Source: Pelagibacteraceae bacterium AG-349-O05 | GTDB taxonomy: Bacteria; Pseudomonadota; Alphaproteobacteria; Pelagibacterales; Pelagibacteraceae | DNA length: 46,265 nt | NCBI GenBank assembly: GCA_003281005.1 | Contig: QCDE01000009.1 | Location: 1 to 46,265, forward strand | Direction: 5' to 3' | Shown here: one piece after another, positions 38,510 to 45,592 of the stretch | Layout: each line of letters begins with the position of its first letter | How positions within the stretch are numbered: the stretch's first letter is position 1 | Notes under the pieces: generated by a model | What the model was told of the DNA's origin: nothing | Seen by the model: the letters and a program-made list of their open reading frames with translations, nothing else | The model's database searches: none | Made by a program: the position numbers and the translations under genes

Positions 38510-39184
38510 TTAAATAATTGTTAAAAATCTTTTTGAAAAATTTTCTAATTTTTCTGAATATTTTTTGGAATCATTATTGAATTTATTATATGCCACTACT
38601 GCTGGTATTGCGGCCAAAAGACCAAGTGCAGTTGCAAATAAAGCTTCGGCTATTCCCGGTGCAACTATCGCAAGACTTGTGTTTCTTGAGATAGCTATAG
38701 ATTGAAAAGAATTCATAATTCCCCAAACAGTGCCAAACAATCCAATAAATGGTGCTGTTGAACCTACTGTTGCCAAAAAAGTAAAACCTTTTTCAATTTT
38801 TGTCATTTGTTTTTCAATACCAGCTTCTAGAGATGCACTCATTCTCTCGCTAATGTTAGTTCTTGTTTTTTTTTTAAGTAATCCTTCCATCGCATCTTGG
38901 AATACTAGTGACATAGGATCCTCAAGTTTACTAGGCAAACTATTATAAAAAGTTTCAGCAGATTTAGAATTCCAGAATTTTTCTTCAAATTCTTCTGAAG
39001 ATTTAGTTATTTTTTTAAATAAACGAAACTTTTCAATTATTACAGCCCAAGAATATATTGAGCACAATATTAATATAATCATTACAGACTTAACAATTAT
39101 GTCCGCTCTAAAAAATAAACTAAATAATGAAAAATCAGTATTTGTTCCTAATTCAACTGCTTTTGCTGCTATATCTGCTTCCAT
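38510..39184 (-). CDS. tolQ: Tol-Pal system protein TolQ (ExbB family)
   Basis: 224 residues with three membrane helices (about 27-47, 132-155 and 170-195). The segment GSTAPFIGLFGTVWGIMNSF near 140 and the GIAEALFATALGLLAAIPAVVAYN run near 178 (read in two parts) are the MotA/TolQ/ExbB signature. TolQ forms the proton channel with TolR. Its start lies seven bases after a 24-base imperfect inverted repeat. In most alphaproteobacteria ybgC directly precedes tolQ; here a phage-type ruvC does, with a 54-base gap. Confidence 0.95.
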   Translation of the reverse strand: MEADIAAKAVELGTNTDFSLFSLFFRADIIVKSVMIILILCSIYSWAVIIEKFRLFKKITKSSEEFEEKFWNSKSAETFYNSLPSKLEDPMSLVFQDAMEGLLKKKTRTNISERMSASLEAGIEKQMTKIEKGFTFLATVGSTAPFIGLFGTVWGIMNSFQSIAISRNTSLAIVAPGIAEALFATALGLLAAIPAVVAYNKFNNDSKKYSEKLENFSKRFLTII

Positions 39185-39190
39185 GCTTAC

Positions 39191-39214
39191 TCATCACACG
39201 TAAATGTGTCATGA
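39191..39214. promoter_or_regulatory. Imperfect inverted repeat directly before tolQ
   Basis: TCATCACAC and GTGTCATGA are complementary at eight of nine positions around a six-base spacer. On the minus strand the element ends six bases before the tolQ ATG at 39184, where a ribosome binding site would sit. There is no T-run, so it is not a terminator. It could be a translational hairpin, an operator, or the remnant of a deletion. Confidence 0.5.
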
Positions 39215-39238
39215 TTTTGTCTATTAACTTTAAATTGA

Positions 39239-39733
39239 TTATTCTTCTTTTTGATAAGTTTCGTAGAAAAAACTAGATATTAGAATAGCATCAGCCTTGT
39301 TATTATCTTTCTTTTTTGACAATTGTGATGAAAAATATGGAAAAATTTCAATAGCTCTTGTTCTGCTCGCATCTTTTTCTGAATTAATAAGGTTAAAGTA
39401 TTTTTTCCACTTAGCAGGCCTAACATAATAAACAGGTAAATGCATAGCGCTGCATATCCCTTTTAAAATACCAAAAGATTGACCAAAATTAAACATACTT
39501 GTAACTCCTTGACCTGGCATTGCAGAAACTTGTTCGATTACAACCTTTATATTTTTTTTATCAAATTTTTTTATCCTTTCGCTAATTTCATTAAAAATTT
39601 GAGCACCATTCACTTGTCGCTTATTCTTCTTACCATCTGTCATAGTGGGCATTTCAATTACGTCTTTTATTATACCATCCTGAAAAAAACAGATTGAACC
39701 TGAGATGCCTGGATCAATTCCAATAATCATCAT
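39239..39733 (-). CDS. RuvC-like Holliday-junction resolvase, phage-type
   Basis: 164 residues of RNase H fold. IIGIDPGISGS holds D7, VVIEQVSAMPGQG holds E67, and the C-terminal KKDNNKADAILIS supplies the Asp pair (D143/D148). These are the acidic residues of RuvC. But the sequence EQVSAMPGQGVTSMFNFGQSFG and the later PAKWKKYF match short phage-type resolvases rather than the classical bacterial RuvC, which reads EEVFxxxNxxSAxxLGQARG there. The position between yebC and tolQ is that of ordinary ruvC, while ruvA and ruvB, usually next, are absent. It overlaps yebC by one base. Resolvase activity is inferred from the active site. Confidence 0.8.
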   Translation of the reverse strand: MMIIGIDPGISGSICFFQDGIIKDVIEMPTMTDGKKNKRQVNGAQIFNEISERIKKFDKKNIKVVIEQVSAMPGQGVTSMFNFGQSFGILKGICSAMHLPVYYVRPAKWKKYFNLINSEKDASRTRAIEIFPYFSSQLSKKKDNNKADAILISSFFYETYQKEE

Positions 39734-40458
39734 TAAATACCACCTAAATTAACGTTTGAATAAACGTTCTGAACATCGTCATCTTCCTCAAGAGTTTCTA
39801 AAAAATCTACTACACTATCTTTATTATCTTTATTTACTTCAATACTATTTAACGGGACCCATTCAATTTCTGTAGAAATAAAATTCACAATAATTTTCTC
39901 AAGATTTTTTTTTACATTATAAATTTCGCTCATTTGACACTGGACCTCGTGATAATCATCATACGTTAAACATTCATCAGCTCCTGACTCAATCGCTAAA
40001 TCTAAAATTTTTTCATCAGATATCTCTTTTTTATCAATTTTGATTATACCCAATTGTTGAAAATTGTGAGATGCTGAACCTTGAGTTCCTAAGCTCCCTC
40101 CACTTTTTTGAAAAATAGTTCTAATATTTGACGCGGTTCTATTTTTGTTATCTGTCAAAGTTTCAACTATAACAGCAATCTTTTCTGGTCCAAACCCCTC
40201 GTATCTTAAATTTTCAAAATTTGCTCCTGCAGCTGCAGAAGATTTATCTATTGCTCTTTCAATATTATCTTTTGGCATATTTGCAGATCTAGCAGCCTGT
40301 ACTGCAGATCTTAGTCTAGGGTTCATTGCTGGATCCTTGTCACCAAGTTTTGCCGCAACAGTAATCTCTTTAGATAATTTTGAAAATATCTTTGATCTTT
40401 GCTTATCAGCCTTACCTTTTTTATGTTTTATTCCTGCCCAATGAGAATGTCCTGCCAT
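39733..40458 (-). CDS. YebC/PmpR family regulatory protein
   Basis: 241 residues, standard for the YebC family. It begins MAGHSHWAGIKHKKGKADKQR, then NPRLRSAVQAARSANMPKDNIERAI in pieces near 46, RYEGFGPEKIAVIVETLTDNKNRT near 84, and GGSLGTQGSASHNF near 120. Members bind DNA and affect transcription, or act in translation relieving ribosome stalling at proline runs, depending on subtype. It is followed by the ruvC-like gene with one-base overlap, in the order yebC-ruvC typical of alphaproteobacteria, and lies five bases after the YmdB-like gene. Confidence 0.93.
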   Translation of the reverse strand: MAGHSHWAGIKHKKGKADKQRSKIFSKLSKEITVAAKLGDKDPAMNPRLRSAVQAARSANMPKDNIERAIDKSSAAAGANFENLRYEGFGPEKIAVIVETLTDNKNRTASNIRTIFQKSGGSLGTQGSASHNFQQLGIIKIDKKEISDEKILDLAIESGADECLTYDDYHEVQCQMSEIYNVKKNLEKIIVNFISTEIEWVPLNSIEVNKDNKDSVVDFLETLEEDDDVQNVYSNVNLGGI

Positions 40459-40463
40459 GATCT

Positions 40464-41267
40464 TTAAATATTTTTTAGTTGATCTCCGTATACATAGCTT
40501 TTGATGTCTATTGCTAAACCTGTTTTTATATCACAATCTACTATAACACCACACAAAGTAGCATCTCCAGTAGCGGGAAAGTGTTTCACTGAATTCTTTT
40601 TTAAAAATCTATTCAAGGAATTTTCTTTATTCATTCCAATCACTGAATCATAATCCCCACACATACCTGCATCGGTTTGATATCCAGTACCATTATTAAG
40701 TATTCTGGCATCATTTGTTGGAATATGAGTATGGGTTCCAACCACGAGAGTTGCCTTACCATCAAATAGATGTCCAATAGCATTTTTTTCGCTAGTAATT
40801 TCACCATGGAAATCAACTATAAGTAAATCAAAATCCTTTTTCATTTCATTTTCTTTTAAAAATTTTTGAGAAGCTTCAAAAACATCTTCACACTTTTTCA
40901 TAAAAACGTTGCCCATCAAATTAAGAACTCCAATTTTTATATCATTCTTTGTTTTATAAATCTGAAAACCTTTTCCTGGTGCAGGTTCAAATAAATTTTT
41001 AGGTCTTAATAATCTTTCTTCTTTATCAATAAATTCCATAATTTCTTTTTGATCCCAAACATGATTGCCGGTGGTGATAACATCAACTCCACAATTAAAA
41101 AAATCCTTACAAATTTCTTTAGTTAGACCCACACCTTGAGCTGCTGCATTTTCACCGTTTACTATAACAAAATCAATTTTGTTTTTATCAACTTCATTTA
41201 ATAAATTACTTGTTAATTTAGAACATCCTGAAATTCCAACAACATCTCCTAAAAACAAAATTCTCAT
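40464..41267 (-). CDS. YmdB-like metallophosphoesterase
   Basis: 267 residues. It starts ILFLGDVVGISG with the metal-binding Asp, then NGENAAAQGVGL near 38, TTGNHVWDQKEI near 66 with the catalytic His, DFHGEITSEKNAIG near 149, and GTHTHIPTNDARIL near 177. These are the signature blocks of the family that includes YmdB, which hydrolyses 2',3'-cyclic mononucleotides and in some reports cyclic AMP. It lies between the 5-FTHF cyclo-ligase (four-base overlap) and yebC. In vivo substrate is unknown. The family call is secure. Confidence 0.9.
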   Translation of the reverse strand: MRILFLGDVVGISGCSKLTSNLLNEVDKNKIDFVIVNGENAAAQGVGLTKEICKDFFNCGVDVITTGNHVWDQKEIMEFIDKEERLLRPKNLFEPAPGKGFQIYKTKNDIKIGVLNLMGNVFMKKCEDVFEASQKFLKENEMKKDFDLLIVDFHGEITSEKNAIGHLFDGKATLVVGTHTHIPTNDARILNNGTGYQTDAGMCGDYDSVIGMNKENSLNRFLKKNSVKHFPATGDATLCGVIVDCDIKTGLAIDIKSYVYGDQLKNI

Positions 41268-41809
41268 TGTATAATTTTTTTCTCGGTTATTATTAAATCA
41301 AGTTTCTTATCATACTTGTTGATAGGTATTTTTTTTATCTCCTGGTATGAAAATCCTAATCCAATTTTAAATATTTTTTTAATTTTAGATACTTTTTCTA
41401 AATAACGATCATAAAATCCTCCACCATAGCCTAATCTATTCAAATCATCATCATAAGCTACTAAAGGAACAAATATTATATCTGGGTAAATTTTCTTTCC
41501 TAAAGTTGGCTCAGCAATTCCATACTTATTAATTTTTAAAGGATCTTTATTTGTCCATTCAAAAAAATCCATTTGATTATTTTCTCTAATTATTGGTAAG
41601 GAAATATTAGCCTTTTTGTCTCTTAAAATAGAAAGCATATCCAAGTCATCAACCTCATGATTACAAGGGTAATACCCTCCTACATTTTTGAAATTAATTT
41701 TATTTTTTTTTAAAAATCGATAAATTTTATCAGGATTGAGACTAAATTTTTTATTGGAATTTTTTTTTCTAAGATTTAAAATTTTACTTCTTAGCTTAGA
41801 TTTACTCAC
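41264..41809 (-). CDS. 5-formyltetrahydrofolate cyclo-ligase
   Basis: 181 residues. The ATP- and substrate-binding motif LGYGGGFYDRYL is near residue 128, with VPLVAYDDDLNR just before it and GGYYPCNHEVD near 42. The enzyme converts 5-formyl-THF to 5,10-methenyl-THF, salvaging folate. In many proteobacteria the order zapA-fau is conserved, often with the 6S RNA gene between them. Here only four bases separate it from zapA, so 6S RNA is not at this site. It overlaps the YmdB-like gene by four bases. Confidence 0.9.
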   Translation of the reverse strand: MSKSKLRSKILNLRKKNSNKKFSLNPDKIYRFLKKNKINFKNVGGYYPCNHEVDDLDMLSILRDKKANISLPIIRENNQMDFFEWTNKDPLKINKYGIAEPTLGKKIYPDIIFVPLVAYDDDLNRLGYGGGFYDRYLEKVSKIKKIFKIGLGFSYQEIKKIPINKYDKKLDLIITEKKIIQ

Positions 41810-41813
41810 AGAC

Positions 41814-42260
41814 CTACTTTGAAATGTTTTCTAATTTTGCTTTTTTTACAAAATTTGATATTTGATCAGCAGCTTCATCAATTAAATTTTCGTATTTTTT
41901 TTGATTATCGTCAATTTCTTGTTTTAAATTTTCATGATCAAGATTTAGTTTTTCAATTTCAGATTCTTTTGTGTCCCTATAATCGTAAATTAGAGATTTT
42001 AGTTCTTTAAATTTTTTTGATAGATCATTTAATTCTTCTTTTTTTTGATCTACTTTTTTCTTGGTTTCGTAATATTCATCCATTATTTTTACAGCTGTAA
42101 TTAATAATAATTTATTTTCACCTAGATTTCCCAAATCATTTTTTAAATTATTAAACTTTTTGTTAATCTGAATTAATAATTCTTCTAAGTGCTCTTCTTG
42201 TCCATCTTCACAAGCGAGCAAAAATTCTTTATTGTTAAATTTTATACTTACATTTGCCAT
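41814..42260 (-). CDS. zapA: Cell division protein ZapA with long coiled-coil tail
   Basis: 148 residues. The N-terminal ZapA domain (about 1-65) has NVSIKFNNKEFLLACEDGQEEHLEEL, read in parts, and NKLLLITAVKIMDEYYETKK, in which the globular head passes to the helix. The rest to residue 145 is a heptad-patterned coiled coil. ZapA cross-links FtsZ filaments at the division ring. Its start overlaps the upstream coiled-coil gene by 13 bases. At 148 residues it is longer than the E. coli form (109), owing to the extended tail, which is not rare in alphaproteobacteria. Confidence 0.88.
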   Translation of the reverse strand: MANVSIKFNNKEFLLACEDGQEEHLEELLIQINKKFNNLKNDLGNLGENKLLLITAVKIMDEYYETKKKVDQKKEELNDLSKKFKELKSLIYDYRDTKESEIEKLNLDHENLKQEIDDNQKKYENLIDEAADQISNFVKKAKLENISK

Positions 42261-42571
42261 TTATCTATTTCATCCAATAGTGTGTCAGTTTCTTGATTAA
42301 GTTCGTCAATTTTTTCAGAAAATTCAATTTGTTTTCTTTCTTCCAACTTTTCTTTGTTTTTTAAATCCTCAAGTTTTTTTGATAGATTTTCATGTTCCTC
42401 GAGTAACGTTTTATATTTTTCTTCAATCTGTGTTTTTTCAATTTCTAATTGATTTTGTTTTGTGCTTAAATTTTCGATATTTTTTTGTAATTCAGGATTT
42501 GTTAGATCTAAATTTTTTAATTCTTCTAATGCAATATTTAATTTTTTTTCTTTTTCGTTTATAGAATTCAT
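42248..42571 (-). CDS. Small coiled-coil protein upstream of zapA
   Basis: 107 residues, almost entirely charged coiled coil (Glu/Lys/Leu heptads from about 5 to 100), with no signal peptide or membrane segment. Alphaproteobacteria often carry a short coiled-coil gene of the DUF4164 type between tkt and zapA. The position here, divergent from tkt and overlapping zapA by 13 bases, fits it. The composition is too simple for a firm family call. A role beside ZapA at the division ring, comparable to ZapB in enterobacteria, is a reasonable guess. Confidence 0.7.
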   Translation of the reverse strand: MNSINEKEKKLNIALEELKNLDLTNPELQKNIENLSTKQNQLEIEKTQIEEKYKTLLEEHENLSKKLEDLKNKEKLEERKQIEFSEKIDELNQETDTLLDEIDKWQM

Positions 42572-42615
42572 ATATATATGTTTATATTATTAAATAGATT
42601 CTTCTTAGTCTAGTC

Positions 42616-42619
42616 AGGA
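42616..42619 (+). promoter_or_regulatory. Ribosome binding site supporting a TTG start of tkt
   Basis: AGGA stands five bases before the TTG at 42625, and the protein from this codon (SKLHNDLAN) matches the usual transketolase beginning. This supports TTG as the real start of a central metabolic gene. Confidence 0.65.
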
Positions 42620-42624
42620 TAATT

Positions 42625-44595
42625 TTGAGCAAACTACACAATGATTTAGCTAATTGCATCAGATTTTTATCAATTGATGCTGTTCAAAAAGCAAATTCAG
42701 GTCACCCAGGAATGCCCATGGGTATGGCGGATGTTGCAACAGTGTTATTCAAAAATTTTTTAAAATTTAATCCAAAGAATCCAGATTGGTTAAATAGAGA
42801 TAGATTTGTTTTATCTGCTGGTCATGGTTCCATGCTTTTATATTCTTTGCTTTACCTAACTGGATATAAAAGCATATCAATTAATAATATTAAAAAATTT
42901 AGGCAGCTTAATTCTATTTGTGCTGGACATCCTGAATATTATCCGAAAACAGGTATTGAAACTACAACAGGTCCACTTGGACAAGGTATATCTAATGCAG
43001 TTGGTTTTGCAATAGCTGAAGAAATTTTAAAAAATAAAATAGGTAAAGATTTAATAAATCACAAAACTTATGTTTTAGCTGGAGATGGATGCTTAATGGA
43101 AGGAATAAGTCATGAAGCAATGAGTTTAGCAGGACATTTAAAACTTAAAAATTTAGTTATGCTATTTGATAACAATTCAATTTCCATTGATGGTCCAACA
43201 AATCTCGCAGTTTCAGATAATTTTAAAAAAAGATTTGAGGGATATGGTTGGGATTATATTTCTATCAATGGTCATAATGAAAAAGAAATTTTTAAAGCAT
43301 TAAAAAAAGTTCAAAAAGCTAAAAAACCTACTGTGATTTCTTGTAAAACAAAGATTGGATATGGTTCACCGAATAAATCAGGAAAAGCATCGTCCCATGG
43401 AAGTCCATTGGGCGTAGATGAAATCAAGCTTGTAAGAAAAGCCTTAAATTGGAAAACTAAACCTTTTAATATCCCAAATCAAATTTTAAATGAATGGAGA
43501 AAAATTGGCCAAAGAGGTGAAATTTTAGAAAAAAAATGGAACAAAGCATTAAAAAGAAAAAAAATAAAATTTAATCAAATTTTAAAAAATAACTTCACTA
43601 CGGTGCTCAAGAAAGAAAAAGAGAATGCAATAAAAGAGCCAAAAAGTTTAGCTACTAGAAAATGTTCAGAAATGACATTGAATGCATTAACAAAACAAAA
43701 AAATAATTTAATTGGTGGCTCTGCTGATTTAGCGGGATCAAATAATACAAAAACTAAAAACCATAAAATAATTAAACCTGGGGATTTTACTGGTGACTAC
43801 ATTCACTACGGAGTGAGAGAACACGCAATGAGTGGGGTTATGAATGGTATTGCACTTCACAGTAATCTAATTCCTTATGGAGGTACTTTTTTAATATTTT
43901 CTGATTATTGCAAACCTTCGATCAGATTGTCAGCCTTAATGAAAAAAAGAGTCATTTATGTAATGACTCACGACTCTATCGGGCTTGGAGAAGATGGCCC
44001 TACCCATCAACCTATAGAACAGCTTTCGGGCTTACGGGCTATACCTAACCTAAATGTATTCAGACCTGCTGATAGAATTGAAACTATCGAGTGTTGGGAA
44101 CATGCATTAAAAAGCTCAAAAACACCAAGCGTGCTATCTTTAACAAGACAAAATTTAAATCCAGTGAGAAAAACATACCCAAATAAAAACTTATGCTCAT
44201 TAGGTGCTTATGAAGTTTTAAGAACAAATAAAAAAATTAATCTAACAATATTAGCAAGTGGATCTGAAGTTAATCTAGCGTTAGAAGTTAGCCATAAATT
44301 GGCCAAAGATAAAATATACTCCAAAGTGATATCAATGCCTTGTATGGATCTTTTCGAATTACAATCAAAAACTTATAAAAATAAGATATTAAAAGAAACA
44401 AAATTTAAAATATCGATTGAGGCTGGATCAAGTGATTGTTGGAAAAAATATATAGGTGATAACGGTATTGCTTTTGGAATTGATGAATTCGGCAAAAGTG
44501 CACCCTATAAAGATATTTATAAATATTTTGGACTAGAAAGTACAAACATTAAAAATATTACTAAAAAATTAGTAAAAAAATACAATGACAATTAA
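42625..44595 (+). CDS. tkt: Transketolase
   Basis: 656 residues, the standard length. The start is TTG at 42625, backed by an AGGA box. Family motifs are ANSGHPGMPMGMADV near 23, FVLSAGHGSMLLYSLLYL near 61, TGPLGQGISNAVGFAIAEE near 112, the ThDP motif GDGCLMEGISHEAMSLAGHL near 151, and the YGVREHAMSGVMNGIA and THDSIGLGEDGPTHQP blocks near 400-460. It moves two-carbon units between sugars in the non-oxidative pentose phosphate pathway. It overlaps gap by 11 bases and runs on into pgk, so tkt-gap-pgk form one transcription unit as in many alphaproteobacteria. Confidence 0.97.
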   Translation: MSKLHNDLANCIRFLSIDAVQKANSGHPGMPMGMADVATVLFKNFLKFNPKNPDWLNRDRFVLSAGHGSMLLYSLLYLTGYKSISINNIKKFRQLNSICAGHPEYYPKTGIETTTGPLGQGISNAVGFAIAEEILKNKIGKDLINHKTYVLAGDGCLMEGISHEAMSLAGHLKLKNLVMLFDNNSISIDGPTNLAVSDNFKKRFEGYGWDYISINGHNEKEIFKALKKVQKAKKPTVISCKTKIGYGSPNKSGKASSHGSPLGVDEIKLVRKALNWKTKPFNIPNQILNEWRKIGQRGEILEKKWNKALKRKKIKFNQILKNNFTTVLKKEKENAIKEPKSLATRKCSEMTLNALTKQKNNLIGGSADLAGSNNTKTKNHKIIKPGDFTGDYIHYGVREHAMSGVMNGIALHSNLIPYGGTFLIFSDYCKPSIRLSALMKKRVIYVMTHDSIGLGEDGPTHQPIEQLSGLRAIPNLNVFRPADRIETIECWEHALKSSKTPSVLSLTRQNLNPVRKTYPNKNLCSLGAYEVLRTNKKINLTILASGSEVNLALEVSHKLAKDKIYSKVISMPCMDLFELQSKTYKNKILKETKFKISIEAGSSDCWKKYIGDNGIAFGIDEFGKSAPYKDIYKYFGLESTNIKNITKKLVKKYNDN

Positions 44596-45592
44596 AATTG
44601 GAATTAACGGGATGGGACGAATTGGTCGTATGGTTGTTAGATCAATTGTCGAAAGTAAAGATAAAAATTTAAAAATTAATCATATAAATAATAGATCAAA
44701 TTCAGAAGCTACATCTAAATTACTCAAATACGACTCTATTCATGGAAAATTAAATGCTGATTTAGATTTTGAACCAAATCATTTAATAATTAATAAAAAT
44801 AAAATTACATTTTCTCAAGAAGCAAAAATTGAGGACATAAATTGGAAAAAATATGATGTTGATTATGTTTTTGAATGTACTGGAAAATTTAATTCAAAAG
44901 AAAAACTTCTAGCTCATATAAAAAATGGTGCAAAAAAAGTAATCGTTTCTGCTCCATGTAAAAATGCTGATAAAACAATAGTATTCGGTGTTAATGAAAA
45001 TATAATTACTAAAGAAGATAAAATAATATCTGCAGCCTCATGCACTACTAATTGCTTAGCAGCAGTAATCAGTGTTCTTGATGAAAATTTTGTAATTGAA
45101 AAAGGTTTTATGACTACAATTCATGCATTTACTAGCGATCAGAGAATTTTAGATAACTCTCATAAAGATCCAAGAAGAGCAAGATCTGCAAGTCTATCAA
45201 TAGTCCCTACTTCAACAGGAGCTTCAAAAGCTATAGGAGAAATAATACCAAACTTCAAAGGGAAATTAGAAGGTGTTGCGATGAGAGTACCTACTCCTAA
45301 TGTTTCTCTTGTTGAATTAGTTTTTTGTACAAAAAAAGATATTAATTTAAAAAAAATTAATGATGCCTTTGAGAAAGCTTCAAAAAATAAATTGAAAAAT
45401 ATATTAGAAGTTACTTATGAAAAATTAGTATCTATAGATTTTAATCATCATCCTGCTTCTGCAATAGTAGATGCTTCTTTAACAAATGTAGTTGGAAGTA
45501 ATATGGGAAAAATATCAGCCTGGTATGATAATGAATGGGGCTTTTCTAATAGAATGTGTGATATCGCTGAAACTTTGCATAAAATCTCTTAA
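44585..45592 (+). CDS. gap: Glyceraldehyde-3-phosphate dehydrogenase
   Basis: 335 residues. The Rossmann motif INGMGRIGR is at 7-15, the catalytic Cys is C153 in SCTTNC, the catalytic His is in TIHAFT near 180, and the phosphate loop is PTSTGASKAIGE near 213. It interconverts glyceraldehyde 3-phosphate and 1,3-bisphosphoglycerate. In NAD-specific enzymes an Asp near position 34 (AIND in E. coli) binds the adenine ribose; by same-length alignment up to KYDS this residue is Asn here (HINN, N36). That change may relax or shift the cofactor preference towards NADP. It overlaps tkt by 11 bases and pgk by one. Confidence 0.95.
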   Translation: MTIKIGINGMGRIGRMVVRSIVESKDKNLKINHINNRSNSEATSKLLKYDSIHGKLNADLDFEPNHLIINKNKITFSQEAKIEDINWKKYDVDYVFECTGKFNSKEKLLAHIKNGAKKVIVSAPCKNADKTIVFGVNENIITKEDKIISAASCTTNCLAAVISVLDENFVIEKGFMTTIHAFTSDQRILDNSHKDPRRARSASLSIVPTSTGASKAIGEIIPNFKGKLEGVAMRVPTPNVSLVELVFCTKKDINLKKINDAFEKASKNKLKNILEVTYEKLVSIDFNHHPASAIVDASLTNVVGSNMGKISAWYDNEWGFSNRMCDIAETLHKIS

